Shown here in pieces: positions 54,942 to 63,135 of a DNA stretch of 64,000 nucleotides. Every line of letters begins with the position of its first letter. Positions within the stretch are counted from its first letter, which is position 1. The stretch is from contig NZ_PSTQ01000003.1 in assembly GCF_002931075.1 (NCBI RefSeq), positions 372,001 through 436,000 on the forward strand, read 5' to 3'. The notes beneath the pieces were generated by a model that was not told the origin of the DNA, did not search any database, and saw only the letters and a program-made list of their open reading frames with translations. Source of the stretch: Pseudoclavibacter sp. AY1F1 (GTDB lineage Bacteria > Actinomycetota > Actinomycetes > Actinomycetales > Microbacteriaceae). The translations under genes were made by a program, and so were the position numbers.

Positions 54942-56195
54942 TCAGCGCGACTCCATCTCGTACGCGCTCTCCGCGTGGATGCCGCGGTCGAGTCCAACGG
55001 CCTCAACCTCGTCCGGCACGCGGATCGGCACGATCTTGTTCATGACCCAGGCGATGAGGTAGGTCACGACAAACGCGTACACGCAGGTCACGACGATGGC
55101 GATGAGCTCGCGCCACAGGAGGCTCGCGTCGCCGCCGAAGAAGAGGCCCGTGACGCCGGCCGGTGCCGCGGCGGCACCGAGGAACACCACGAACAGGGCC
55201 CCGACGATGCCGCCGATGCCGTGCACCGAGAAGGCGTCGAGCGCGTCGTCGATCTTGGCGCGGTTCTTCCAGCCGATGCAGAGCGCCACGACGGCACCCG
55301 AGACGAAGCCGAGCGCGAGGGCGCCGAGTGGGGTGACCGCATCCGCTGCCGGGGTGATGCCGACGAGGCCGGAGATCATGCCGGTCGCCATGCCGAGGGT
55401 CGTCGCGTGCTTGTCGCGGATGCGCTCGATGAGCAGGTACCCCATGGCACCCGTGAGGGCGGAGAGGGTGGTCGTGAGCACGACGTAGCCGGCGAGGAAG
55501 TTCGCGCCGGCGGCCGTGCCGCCGTTGAAGCCGATCCAGCCGAAGAAGAGGAGCCCGGCGCCGAGGAGGACAAGCGGCATATTGTGCGGGCGCATCTCGG
55601 TGTTCTTGCGGCGACCGAGCACCATAGCGAGGGCAACAGCCGAAGCGCCGGCGTTCATGTGCACCGCCGTGCCGCCGGCGTAATCATGCAGGCCGAGGAC
55701 GTTGCGCATCCACCCGCCGACCGTCTCGCCGTCGTCGCTCGTGAACGCGAACACCCAGTGGGCGAGGGGTGCGTACACGAGGATCGTCCACAGGGCGGCG
55801 AAGACGAGCCAGGCCCAGTACTTCATGCGCCCCGCGGCACCGGATGCGACGATCGCGATGCTGATGGCGGCGAACAGGATGTAGAAGGCGCCCCAGTAGG
55901 CGTCGACGGCGATGGTGTCGCCCTCAGACGTGTCGGTCATGAACGACTCCATGCCGACGAACGCGAGCGGGTCGCCGATGATTCCGGCACCGCCAACCGA
56001 GTTGCCGAGCACCATGCCGTGCACGAACAGCACGTAGATGACGGCGACGACGGCCATGGATCCGAAGACCATCATGGCCATGTTGAGCATGTTCTTGCTG
56101 TTGAGCATTCCTCCGTAGAAGAACGAGATTCCGGGGAACATCAGGAGGACGAGGCCGAAGGCGGCGAGCATCCAGGCGAGATCGGCAGCGGGCAT
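54942..56195 (-). CDS. amt: Ammonium transporter AmtB
   Basis: A 417-residue channel protein with about eleven helices: LAWMLAAFGLVLLMFPGISF, FYGGMLNSKNMLNMAMMVFG (signature), VNxx-type HYAGGTAVHMNAGASAVALA, and GFVSGAVVALCIGWKNRAKI. The twin-His pore is seen as LGLHDYAGGTAVHMNAG and FSVHGIGGIVGALF. It imports ammonium as NH3 and is blocked by PII. ATG at 56195 follows AAGGAG. It begins a two-gene unit with the PII gene. Confidence 0.93.
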   Translation of the reverse strand: MPAADLAWMLAAFGLVLLMFPGISFFYGGMLNSKNMLNMAMMVFGSMAVVAVIYVLFVHGMVLGNSVGGAGIIGDPLAFVGMESFMTDTSEGDTIAVDAYWGAFYILFAAISIAIVASGAAGRMKYWAWLVFAALWTILVYAPLAHWVFAFTSDDGETVGGWMRNVLGLHDYAGGTAVHMNAGASAVALAMVLGRRKNTEMRPHNMPLVLLGAGLLFFGWIGFNGGTAAGANFLAGYVVLTTTLSALTGAMGYLLIERIRDKHATTLGMATGMISGLVGITPAADAVTPLGALALGFVSGAVVALCIGWKNRAKIDDALDAFSVHGIGGIVGALFVVFLGAAAAPAGVTGLFFGGDASLLWRELIAIVVTCVYAFVVTYLIAWVMNKIVPIRVPDEVEAVGLDRGIHAESAYEMESR

Positions 56196-56255
56196 ACATG
56201 GCTCCTTGTGTGGGGGTCATGGGAGAGAAGCGTGCGGGATGCACGGGTGGAGCAG

Positions 56256-56275
56256 TCGGGGCGCGGACGCCCCGA
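56256..56275 (-). terminator. 8-bp tetraloop hairpin after the phosphotransferase
   Basis: TCGGGGCG (56256-56263) pairs with 56268-56275, loop CGGA, two bases after the stop at 56278. It may separate the kinase transcript from amtB. Confidence 0.5.
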
Positions 56276-56277
56276 AG

Positions 56278-57327
56278 TCAGTCGACGAGCCAGGTGGGGG
56301 AGGCCTTGAACTGGTCGGCGGCGAGGATGGCGGCGTCGATGACGCCGCCGCCCTGCAGGTCAGGCGGGAGGGCTTCGTCGCGGTGCGTGGTGCTCCAGCC
56401 GAGCATCGTGAGGGTTCGCACCATCGAGAGGGCGCAGCCGAGCTCGAGTTGCGCATCCGTCAGCTGCCCCTCGGATCGATATCCATCGATCCAGTTGCGC
56501 GCCATGGTGCGCACTGCGGGCTTGTGCTCCTGGAAGGTGAGCGCGGACGCGAAGTCGTAGAGGAACCAGCTGAAGCCGGAGTCGTCGAAGTCGATGACGA
56601 TGAGGCGTTCGCCGTCGCGGATCACGTTGGTCGGCCGCAGGTCGGAGTGCACGAGCCCCCAGTCCTGCCAGCCGGCCGGCGCGGTCTGCACGCGAGTCAG
56701 GGCTGCCATCTCGGCGCGCTCGAGGTGGTCGAGCTGCGCCGGGGTGAGGGATGCGCGGCGCCAGTCGCCCCACCGCGCGGTGGACCCGAGCAGGTCGGGA
56801 AGGCCCCACGTGAAGCGCGTGAAGCCTGCTGGTCGCCGCCAGCTGCGGGCGTGGTCGTGCAGGCGGGCCGTGATCTGACCGAGCTCCGTGAACCAGGGGG
56901 CCGCGTCGTCGATGTCCTGCAGGATCGAGCCGGTCACGTGCTCGAAGTAGACCGCCTTCAGGGTGAGCCCGTCCGGCGACTGGATGCTCTGGGTCACCCT
57001 GCCGTCCGCACCGGGGATCGGGGACGGAACCTCCGCGCATCCGGAGTCGCGGATCGCTTCGACCCACAGCATCTCGGAGCGCAGCTGCTCGTCACCCTCC
57101 TGGTAGCCGGGCTGCTGCAGGCGCACGACCCCGATGGGCTGGCCGCCGAGCTCGACAAGATACGACGCGTTCTCGGAGACCGAAATGAGCTTCGTCGCAG
57201 CATCTGGTGAGACGCCGAAAGCGGCGAGCATCCCGTCGTGCAGCCAAGCCGGAGCTGCCTCGCCCTTGACCAGGGCGTCGAAGACGCGGAGCCCCGAAAC
57301 GGGTTGCTTGAGCGTTGCCTCGATCAT
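56278..57327 (-). CDS. APH-type phosphotransferase (hydroxylysine/ethanolamine kinase-like)
   Basis: A 349-residue kinase of the aminoglycoside/choline kinase superfamily. WGLVHSDLRPTNVIRDG is the catalytic loop, IVIDFDDSGFSWFLYDFASA the metal-binding loop, and VSENASYLVELGGQPIGVVR the nucleotide strand with SENASY. The neighbouring divergent gene encodes an AGXT2L-like PLP phospho-lyase; in humans the kinase of 5-hydroxylysine (AGPHD1) acts before such an enzyme. A matching role here is inference. ATG at 57327 follows GGAGAC (GAGGAG). Upstream 236 bp are shared with the lyase. Confidence 0.82.
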   Translation of the reverse strand: MIEATLKQPVSGLRVFDALVKGEAAPAWLHDGMLAAFGVSPDAATKLISVSENASYLVELGGQPIGVVRLQQPGYQEGDEQLRSEMLWVEAIRDSGCAEVPSPIPGADGRVTQSIQSPDGLTLKAVYFEHVTGSILQDIDDAAPWFTELGQITARLHDHARSWRRPAGFTRFTWGLPDLLGSTARWGDWRRASLTPAQLDHLERAEMAALTRVQTAPAGWQDWGLVHSDLRPTNVIRDGERLIVIDFDDSGFSWFLYDFASALTFQEHKPAVRTMARNWIDGYRSEGQLTDAQLELGCALSMVRTLTMLGWSTTHRDEALPPDLQGGGVIDAAILAADQFKASPTWLVD

Positions 57328-57562
57328 GGTCGTCTCCTCGGGCTGGGGCGATCCGGGCAGCGGATGCGCGGATCGCGGCGGCTCTGGTGTGTGCCGGCTG
57401 AGTGCGGGGTGATCCATGTCTAGGTGCTGATTCGCTGGAAATGCGGCTTCAAGGGGCACTCGTTACACATGATTTACCAGGAGGAAACAGTCCGCTCGCT
57501 TCGGGTCGACAGGATCGAAGCGCCGACCGGGCGAGGTGCGCCCGCGGGAGAGGACACGTCAC

Positions 57563-58894
57563 GTGAGCAGATCCACGATCATGGACGGCAACAGCTACCG
57601 GGTGGGGGAGTCCCCCGCGGCGGCCGAGACCGAGGCCATGGTCGAGCGGCGGACGCGGCTCCTCGGGCCCTCCTACCGGCTCTTCTACTCGAACCCCGTG
57701 CACCTCGTGCGTGGGAGCGGCACGTACCTGTACGACAGCGACGGCGTCGAGTACCTCGACATGTACAACAACGTGGCGAGCCTCGGCCACGCGCATCCGC
57801 GGGTCGTGGAGGCGATGGCAGCGCAGGCCGGAACCCTCAACACGCACACCCGCTACCTGCACGAGGCGATCCTCGACTACACGGAGGACCTCCTCTCGAC
57901 CATGCCGGCCGAGATCGGTCAGGTCATGTACCAGTGCACCGGCTCGGAGGCGAACGACCTGGCCCTGCGCGTCGCGGCGACGTATACGGGCGGCACCGGT
58001 GTCATCGTCACGAGCGAGGCCTACCACGGCACGTCCGGGCTCACCTCGGCCGTCTCGCCGGCGCTCGGCAGCGGCCAGACGCTTGGACTCGAGGTGCGCA
58101 CCGTGCCGGGGCCGGACACCTACCGCACCGCGCCGGAGCTGGTCGGGGAGAAGCTCGCCGCCGACATTCGCGCCGCGATCGCAGACCTGGCCAAGTACGG
58201 CGTGAAGTTCTCGGCGTTCCTCGCCGACTCGGTGTTCTCGTCTGACGGGGTCGCTGCCGACCCGGCAGGTTTCCTCAAGCCAGCATTCGACGCCGTTCAC
58301 GAGGCGGGCGGCGTGTGGATCGCCGACGAGGTGCAGCCCGGCTTCGGCCGCCTCGGCCCGCGCATGTGGGGCTTCGCGCGGCACGACATCGTGCCCGACA
58401 TCGTCACCTTGGGGAAGCCCATGGGCAACGGCATCCCCGTCTCCGGCATGGCCGCGCGCCCCGAGGTGCTCGAGCCCTTCGCCACGGGCATCCCGTACTT
58501 CAACACTTTCGGCGGCAACCCCGTCGCGATCTCGGCGGCGCAGGCCGTGCTCGGCGTGCTACGCGACGAGGGCCTGCCTGAGCGTGCAGCAGTCGTCGGC
58601 GACCAGCTGCGGGCCGCGATCCGCTCGGTGGGGGATGCGCGCATCGGCGACGTACGCGGGGCCGGCCAGTTCACGGGCGTCGAGATCGTCTCGGATCCTG
58701 CAGCCAAGACTGCTGACGGTCAGACGGCGCTCGCTCTCGTCAACGCGCTGCGCGAGCACCGAGTGCTCACGTCGACGGCGGGGCCGAACAACAACGTGCT
58801 CAAGGTGCGGCCGCCGCTGTCGTTCCAGGAGCACGACATCGAGCGCTTCACGGATGCGCTCGCCGCGGCGCTCGCGGACGTGCCGGTGCGCTGA
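57563..58894 (+). CDS. Class III aminotransferase of the AGXT2L phospho-lyase type
   Basis: A 443-residue PLP enzyme. It resembles mammalian ethanolamine-phosphate and 5-phosphohydroxylysine phospho-lyases: RRTRLLGPSYRLFYSNPVHL, EYLDMYNNVASLGHAHPRVV, TLNTHTRYLHEAILDYTEDL, QCTGSEANDLALRVA, ADSVFSSDGVAADPAGFL, IADEVQPGFGRLGPRMWGFA and VTLGKPMGNGIPVSG with the PLP Lys. These enzymes remove phosphate and ammonia rather than transaminate. Starts considered: GTG 57563 and ATG 57581. Divergent from an APH-type kinase. Confidence 0.85.
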   Translation: MSRSTIMDGNSYRVGESPAAAETEAMVERRTRLLGPSYRLFYSNPVHLVRGSGTYLYDSDGVEYLDMYNNVASLGHAHPRVVEAMAAQAGTLNTHTRYLHEAILDYTEDLLSTMPAEIGQVMYQCTGSEANDLALRVAATYTGGTGVIVTSEAYHGTSGLTSAVSPALGSGQTLGLEVRTVPGPDTYRTAPELVGEKLAADIRAAIADLAKYGVKFSAFLADSVFSSDGVAADPAGFLKPAFDAVHEAGGVWIADEVQPGFGRLGPRMWGFARHDIVPDIVTLGKPMGNGIPVSGMAARPEVLEPFATGIPYFNTFGGNPVAISAAQAVLGVLRDEGLPERAAVVGDQLRAAIRSVGDARIGDVRGAGQFTGVEIVSDPAAKTADGQTALALVNALREHRVLTSTAGPNNNVLKVRPPLSFQEHDIERFTDALAAALADVPVR

Positions 58895-58945
58895 CTGGTG
58901 AGGCCGGGATCGCGGCCCGAGGTCGCGGGCTTCAGGTCGTGCGTC

Positions 58946-59794
58946 TCAGGCGGGGATCGCGCCGGTCAGCTGCAGTGCCGGGAAGATCACGGCGGGCAGG
59001 CTTGTCATGAGGTTGACGACGAAGTGCGCGATCGTGACCGGCAGGAGGCGCTTCTGCCAGCGAACGATGAGGGCTGCGCCGAGTCCCCACACGGTGAAGG
59101 CCGCCACGTAGACGAGCATCGCGCCGGAGGACGGAGCGAAGAACGCGTGCTGGAGCCCGAAGGTGAGCGCCGTCACGGCGATGGCGAGCGCGGGTGGCCA
59201 TGCTGCCGAGAGTCGGGAGAGCGCGTATCCCCGATACACGGCTTCCTCGGCCGGGGCGTTGAGTGGCGCGAACGTGAGCACCGTCAGGACGCCGAGCGCG
59301 AGCGCGAGGCCCGGCGAGGAGATCGTGGCGGCATCCGGGGCGAAGAAGATCGTCTCGAACGCCGTGAAGGTCTGCTCGCCGTGCAGCAGCCAGACGGTGC
59401 CGAGGATGGTCGCGGCGAACGGCACCGCGAGGACGGTGAGCCAGAGGACCGCCCAGGCGAGATCCGCTGGGAGGCGGCGTCGTTCGAAGTTGAACAGCCC
59501 ACGGAGCGATGTGCCTTCGGTCTTGAGAAATCGCGCGACCAGCACAAGCGAGACGATGTTGACGGGCAGCAGGCTGAGGGATGCAAGCATCGGGGATGGC
59601 GGGAACGAAGCAGTGCCCGCAAGCCCACCCGCGAGCATCCAGGCCACCACGGTCGCCGCGGCAACCAGTGCCAGGCGGCTCGCGAGCAGGGCGCCCGCGC
59701 GGCGTGCGGGCGCGGGGTTGCTCCCCGTCTGCTGCTGGGTCGTCTGCTGCTGGGTCGTGTGCTGCTGGGTCGCGCGTGGCTGGGACCTGCTCAT
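58946..59794 (-). CDS. CPBP (Abi) family intramembrane metalloprotease
   Basis: A 282-residue membrane protein with about eight helices. The active motifs are visible: NAPAEEAVYRGYALSRL (E-E-x-x-x-R), TFGLQHAFF (F-x-x-x-H) and ITIAHFVVNLMTS (H-x-x-x-N). Members cleave prenylated or other membrane substrates, or act in self-immunity. The first 25 residues are a Gln/Thr repeat (QQHTTQQQTTQQQT) coded by a near-perfect 18-bp repeat. It is divergent from the GAP protein. Confidence 0.85.
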   Translation of the reverse strand: MSRSQPRATQQHTTQQQTTQQQTGSNPAPARRAGALLASRLALVAAATVVAWMLAGGLAGTASFPPSPMLASLSLLPVNIVSLVLVARFLKTEGTSLRGLFNFERRRLPADLAWAVLWLTVLAVPFAATILGTVWLLHGEQTFTAFETIFFAPDAATISSPGLALALGVLTVLTFAPLNAPAEEAVYRGYALSRLSAAWPPALAIAVTALTFGLQHAFFAPSSGAMLVYVAAFTVWGLGAALIVRWQKRLLPVTIAHFVVNLMTSLPAVIFPALQLTGAIPA

Positions 59795-59902
59795 GTCCGC
59801 AACCTAGCAACGTCCCAACCGAGGTCGCCGAGATGTGATGTGCCCGTGAGCCGAGCCGCGGTGGAGGGGCCCGCGATGCCCGCGCCCGGTAGAGTCCACG
59901 GC

Positions 59903-59938
59903 ATGCGGGAGAGTGGCATGCGGGAGAGTGACGAGTGA
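59903..59938 (+). CDS. Putative 11-residue leader peptide MRESGMRESDE
   Basis: ATG at 59903 to TGA at 59936-59938 encodes an internally duplicated peptide produced by a 15-bp tandem repeat (59900-59914, 59915-59929). Its stop overlaps the GTG of the GAP gene (GTGA), so it could couple translation. The GGGAGAG inside may also act as ribosome-binding site. Confidence 0.35.
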   Translation: MRESGMRESDE

Positions 59939-60597
59939 GCGGCGGCCTGGTCGCGGCGCTCCTCGGGCTCGCGGTTGTCGACTCGCTGAACCTCTCGACG
60001 ATTGCCGTCGTCATCCTGATTCTGCTCACCGTGCAGCGCCCTGTAGCGACCGGTTGGGTCTACGCGGCGGGCGCCGTCGTCGCCTTCTTCGGGCTGACGA
60101 TGCTCGTGTACTTCGGGGCGAGCTTCGCCGGCACGCTTGTCGAAGACCTCGCCACGTGGATGCGTCGCATCATCTTCCTCGGCTTCGGCGCGATGTTCGT
60201 CGTGTTCGGGGTGCGCCGCTTCCGCACGCGCGAGCGGCGGGGGTATCCGCTGCTGCGCTGGGTGAACCCCCTGACGGCATTCCCGCTCGGCATCGTCGCG
60301 ACGCTTGCCGACCTGCCGAACGCGTTCCCGATGTTCTTCGCCGTCGAACGGCTCATCGACGCCGAGGTGTCGGCTCCGACTGCGGTCGCCGCGCTCGCGG
60401 GGTACACGGCTATCTACGCGGTGCCAACTGTCCTCGCGCTGGTGCTCGGCATCCGCTTCAAGGACCGCCCACGCGACCGGTTCCGCGAAATTTACGACCG
60501 CCTCACGAGCGGCGACGTGAAGGCGAGCCGTCCCATGGCGGGGCTGCACTTCACGCTCGCGGCGGTCTGCTTCGTGGTCGCGGCGTTTGTCGCGTGA
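59935..60597 (+). CDS. GAP (Sap)/LysE-like family membrane protein
   Basis: A 220-residue protein with about six helices: GGLVAALLGLAVVDSLNLST, AVVILILLTVQRPVATGWVY, AVVAFFGLTMLVYFGASFAG and a cluster with ATLADLPNAFPMFFAVERLI. The D-S-x-N-x-S-T motif after helix one and the conserved Pro/Asn patch are as in the GAP/Sap family, related to LysE and cadmium/CDF-like exporters, linked to sulfolipid or peptidoglycolipid addressing in mycobacteria. Start GTG at 59935 overlaps a short upstream reading frame. Confidence 0.75.
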   Translation: MSGGLVAALLGLAVVDSLNLSTIAVVILILLTVQRPVATGWVYAAGAVVAFFGLTMLVYFGASFAGTLVEDLATWMRRIIFLGFGAMFVVFGVRRFRTRERRGYPLLRWVNPLTAFPLGIVATLADLPNAFPMFFAVERLIDAEVSAPTAVAALAGYTAIYAVPTVLALVLGIRFKDRPRDRFREIYDRLTSGDVKASRPMAGLHFTLAAVCFVVAAFVA

Positions 60598-60727
60598 GTC
60601 TCTTGCGATTCGCTGACTCTCCACATAGTGGGGCGTAGCATCGGGAGGAACCCCGCATCCGGGTTCGCGGCGCGATGCGTCGTCCAGTGAAGCCGGGCTG
60701 TCGCTCCGCCCGGAGAGAGGCAGCGCC

Positions 60728-61753
60728 ATGAAAGCACTGCAGTACCGCGCGATCGGCTCGCGCCCAGAACTCGTCGAGATCGACACCCCGACGCCCGCCG
60801 CTGGCGAGATCCTGCTCAAGGTGACGGCCGCCGGAGCCTGCCACTCCGACGAGTTCATCATGGGCACGTCGGCCGAGGACTACTACTTCAAGCCGCTCCC
60901 GCTGACGCTCGGCCACGAGGTCGCGGGCATCGTCGAGGCGATCGGCAGCGGCGTCCACGATGTCGAGATCGGCGAGTCGGTCATCGTCTACGGCCCCTGG
61001 GGTTGCGGCCGCTGCTACCACTGCGCGAGTGGAGCCGAGCAGAACTGCGAGAAGGGGATGCGCGCGCCCGGCATCTTCAGCGACGGCGGCATGGCCGAGT
61101 ACATGATCGTTGACGACGCACGCCACCTGGTGCCGATCGGTGACCTCGACCCGGTCAAGAACGTGTCACTCACCGACGCGGGCCTCACGCCCTACCGCGC
61201 TGTGAAGTCGGCGCTGCCGAAGCTCGTTCCCGGGTCGACGGCGGTTGTCATCGGCTCGGGTGGCCTCGGCCACGTCGCCATCCAGCTGCTCAAGGCGCTC
61301 TCGACGGCGACGGTCGTTGTGCTCGACGTCGGAGAAGCGCAGCTCGAGCTCGCCCGCACCGTGGGCGCCGACCACACGTTCCTCTCGAATCCGGACGCGA
61401 TCCCAGCTGTCAAGGACCTCACACGCGGCCTTGGCGCGACGGTGGTCTTCGACTTCGTCGGCATTCAGCCGACGGCTGATCTGTCGGCGAAGATGGTCGC
61501 CGCCGCCGGCTCTGTTGTTGTTGTCGGCGTCGCGAGCGGCGCGGTGCCGATCGGCCAGACGACGGTGCCGCTCGACGTCACGGGGCGCGCCATCAACTGG
61601 GGTTCGCGCACCGAGCTCATGGAGGTTGTGGAGCTCGCGAAGCGCGGCGCCATCAACATCCACGTCGAGCAGTTCTCCCTCGACGAAGCGACCGCCGCGT
61701 ACGAGAAGCTGCACGCCGGCGAGGTGCGCGGCCGCGCAGTCATCGTCCCGTAG
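60728..61753 (+). CDS. Zn-dependent alcohol dehydrogenase (MDR)
   Basis: A 341-residue NAD(P)-dependent alcohol dehydrogenase with both zinc sites: catalytic Cys/His in AAGACHSDEFIMGTS and LTLGHEVAGIVEAIG, and the four structural Cys in WGCGRCYHCASGAEQNC. The Rossmann loop is VVIGSGGLGHVAIQLLKALS. ATG at 60728 follows GAGAGAGG. It contrasts with the idnD-like enzyme at 12664, which lacks the structural site. The aldehyde or alcohol substrate is unknown; formaldehyde- or short-chain-alcohol roles are possible. Confidence 0.88.
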   Translation: MKALQYRAIGSRPELVEIDTPTPAAGEILLKVTAAGACHSDEFIMGTSAEDYYFKPLPLTLGHEVAGIVEAIGSGVHDVEIGESVIVYGPWGCGRCYHCASGAEQNCEKGMRAPGIFSDGGMAEYMIVDDARHLVPIGDLDPVKNVSLTDAGLTPYRAVKSALPKLVPGSTAVVIGSGGLGHVAIQLLKALSTATVVVLDVGEAQLELARTVGADHTFLSNPDAIPAVKDLTRGLGATVVFDFVGIQPTADLSAKMVAAAGSVVVVGVASGAVPIGQTTVPLDVTGRAINWGSRTELMEVVELAKRGAINIHVEQFSLDEATAAYEKLHAGEVRGRAVIVP

Positions 61754-61811
61754 CTCACGCCGGCGCTTGCCCGCCCACGCCCCCGCCCCCGCCCACGCCC
61801 TGACCCTGAGG

Positions 61812-61871
61812 GCATCCACACGAGAGATGCATGCTCATTTCGAAACGAACATGCATTGCTCGTGTGGATGC
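61812..61871. terminator. Long convergent hairpin
   Basis: Arms 61812-61833 and 61850-61871 (20 of 22 pairs), with an inner TTCG/CGAA stem. It stands between the dehydrogenase stop at 61753 and the convergent gene ending at 61940. Confidence 0.6.
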
Positions 61872-61939
61872 ACCCGGGACTGGGCTGGCGGGAGCGGGAG
61901 CGGAAAGGCGGGAAGGCGGGAGCAGGTGAGTGGGTGGGC

Positions 61940-62584
61940 TCAGTACGCGACGCCGAAGCGTGCGCGGCGGTGGGTTGGCGTCTCGATCTCGGCGAGGATC
62001 GCGGCCGCGAAGTCGGCACCGGAGATGTTCGAGTCGCCGTTTGCGTCGGTGAGGAGGACGTCGCCGCCGATGCGGTATTCGCCGGTCGCCTCGCCTGGGG
62101 CCCACGCGCCGAAAGCTGCGGCGGGGCTCACGTAGAACCAGTCGAGTTCGGTGCCGGATGCGCGCAGGTCGTCGAGCACGCCCGCCATCTCTGCGGCTTC
62201 GGGCTTGACCGGCTCGGGGAAGCCTTCGGTGTCGGCGAGACGCGGACCGCCTTCGGCGACGAACAGCGACCCAGCGCCCCCGATGACTCCGAAGCGCACG
62301 CCACGCGAAGCGGCGAGTACGGCAGCGGCCTCGAGGACCCCGCGGGTGCGGCCCTCGAGCTCACCGCGTGGCGACAGTGCGGAGACGACAACCTCTGCGC
62401 CGTCGAATGCACGCTCCAGGGTGCCGTCTTCGAGGACGCTGCCGGTCACGTAGTTGACGCCCGTGATCTGCTCGTCCGGGAGGGAGCGGCTGAAGGACGT
62501 GACCTCGTGGCCCGCTGCTGCGGCTGCCTTGACGAGGTTGCTGCCGGCGTATCCGGTTCCGCCGAGGATGGTGATCTTGGCCAT
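61940..62584 (-). CDS. NAD(P)H-binding oxidoreductase (atypical SDR)
   Basis: A 214-residue protein with the Rossmann opening KITILGGTGYAGSNLVKAAA and EVVVSALSPRGELEGRTRGV, VIGGAGSLFVAEGGPRLADT, DWFYVSPAAAFGAW. It is the BVR-B/NmrA-like group that reduces flavin or acts as NAD(P) sensor. ATG at 62584. It is divergent from an HxlR regulator across a 179-bp region with two symmetric elements, so it is a likely target of the regulator. Confidence 0.82.
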   Translation of the reverse strand: MAKITILGGTGYAGSNLVKAAAAAGHEVTSFSRSLPDEQITGVNYVTGSVLEDGTLERAFDGAEVVVSALSPRGELEGRTRGVLEAAAVLAASRGVRFGVIGGAGSLFVAEGGPRLADTEGFPEPVKPEAAEMAGVLDDLRASGTELDWFYVSPAAAFGAWAPGEATGEYRIGGDVLLTDANGDSNISGADFAAAILAEIETPTHRRARFGVAY

Positions 62585-62660
62585 GGTGGTCCTTTCGTCG
62601 CGGCGACCGGTCTCGGGCGCCGACAGTCACCGTAGGAGACCCACTGCGTGGAAGGGAAGA

Positions 62661-62697
62661 AGGCACTTTGCGGGGCGTCAGTTACCGCAAAGTGCCT
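62661..62697. promoter_or_regulatory. 13-bp perfect hairpin in the divergent promoter
   Basis: AGGCACTTTGCGG (62661-62673) and its complement (62685-62697), 11-nt loop. It lies 77 bp before the oxidoreductase start and 67 bp before HxlR, so it is unlikely to be a terminator and may be an operator or RNA element. Confidence 0.5.
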
Positions 62698-62729
62698 GTG
62701 CCGCATCCCTTGAGTCTCTCTCGGTGACT

Positions 62730-62748
62730 GAGTAACGTTCAGTTACTC
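62730..62748 (+). promoter_or_regulatory. GAGTAAC-GTTCA-GTTACTC palindrome (HxlR-type operator)
   Basis: A perfect 7-5-7 dyad ending 15 bp before the HxlR start at 62764. It is very likely an autoregulatory operator. A further GTTAC occurs at 62681 in the hairpin loop. Confidence 0.65.
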
Positions 62749-62763
62749 GAGAAAGGTCGCAGC

Positions 62764-63135
62764 ATGTCCGAACCCCTGTGGGACCCATATGTACGCGACT
62801 GCCCGTCGCGGAGGTTGCTCGACCGCATCGGCGATCGTTGGACGGTGCTTGTCGTCGGCACGCTTCACGAAGGGCCGAGGCGCTTCTCGGAGATCCAGGC
62901 GGCAGTTGACGGCGTCTCGCAGAAGATGCTCACGCAGACCCTCCGCGGGCTGGAGCGCGACGGACTCGTCACGCGGACCGTGTTCCCGCAGGTGCCGCCG
63001 CGCGTGGACTACGAGCTGACGGACGCCGGCCGCAGTCTGCTCGGCCCGTTGCGTGTCCTCACCGACTGGGCGACCGAGCACATGTCCGGCGTCGCGGAGG
63101 CGCAGCTGCGCTACGACGAGCGCCGAGCGGCATGA
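62764..63135 (+). CDS. HxlR family transcriptional regulator
   Basis: A 123-residue MarR-like winged helix of the HxlR group. DPYVRDCPSRRLLDRIGDRW has the conserved Cys (Cys12) used for thiol/quinone sensing in HypR/YodB/QorR relatives; EIQAAVDGVSQKMLTQTLRG is the recognition helix and RVDYELTDAGRSLLGPLRVL the wing and dimer helix. It controls a redox enzyme gene on each side: the divergent oxidoreductase and the downstream overlapping NmrA-like gene. Confidence 0.9.
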   Translation: MSEPLWDPYVRDCPSRRLLDRIGDRWTVLVVGTLHEGPRRFSEIQAAVDGVSQKMLTQTLRGLERDGLVTRTVFPQVPPRVDYELTDAGRSLLGPLRVLTDWATEHMSGVAEAQLRYDERRAA

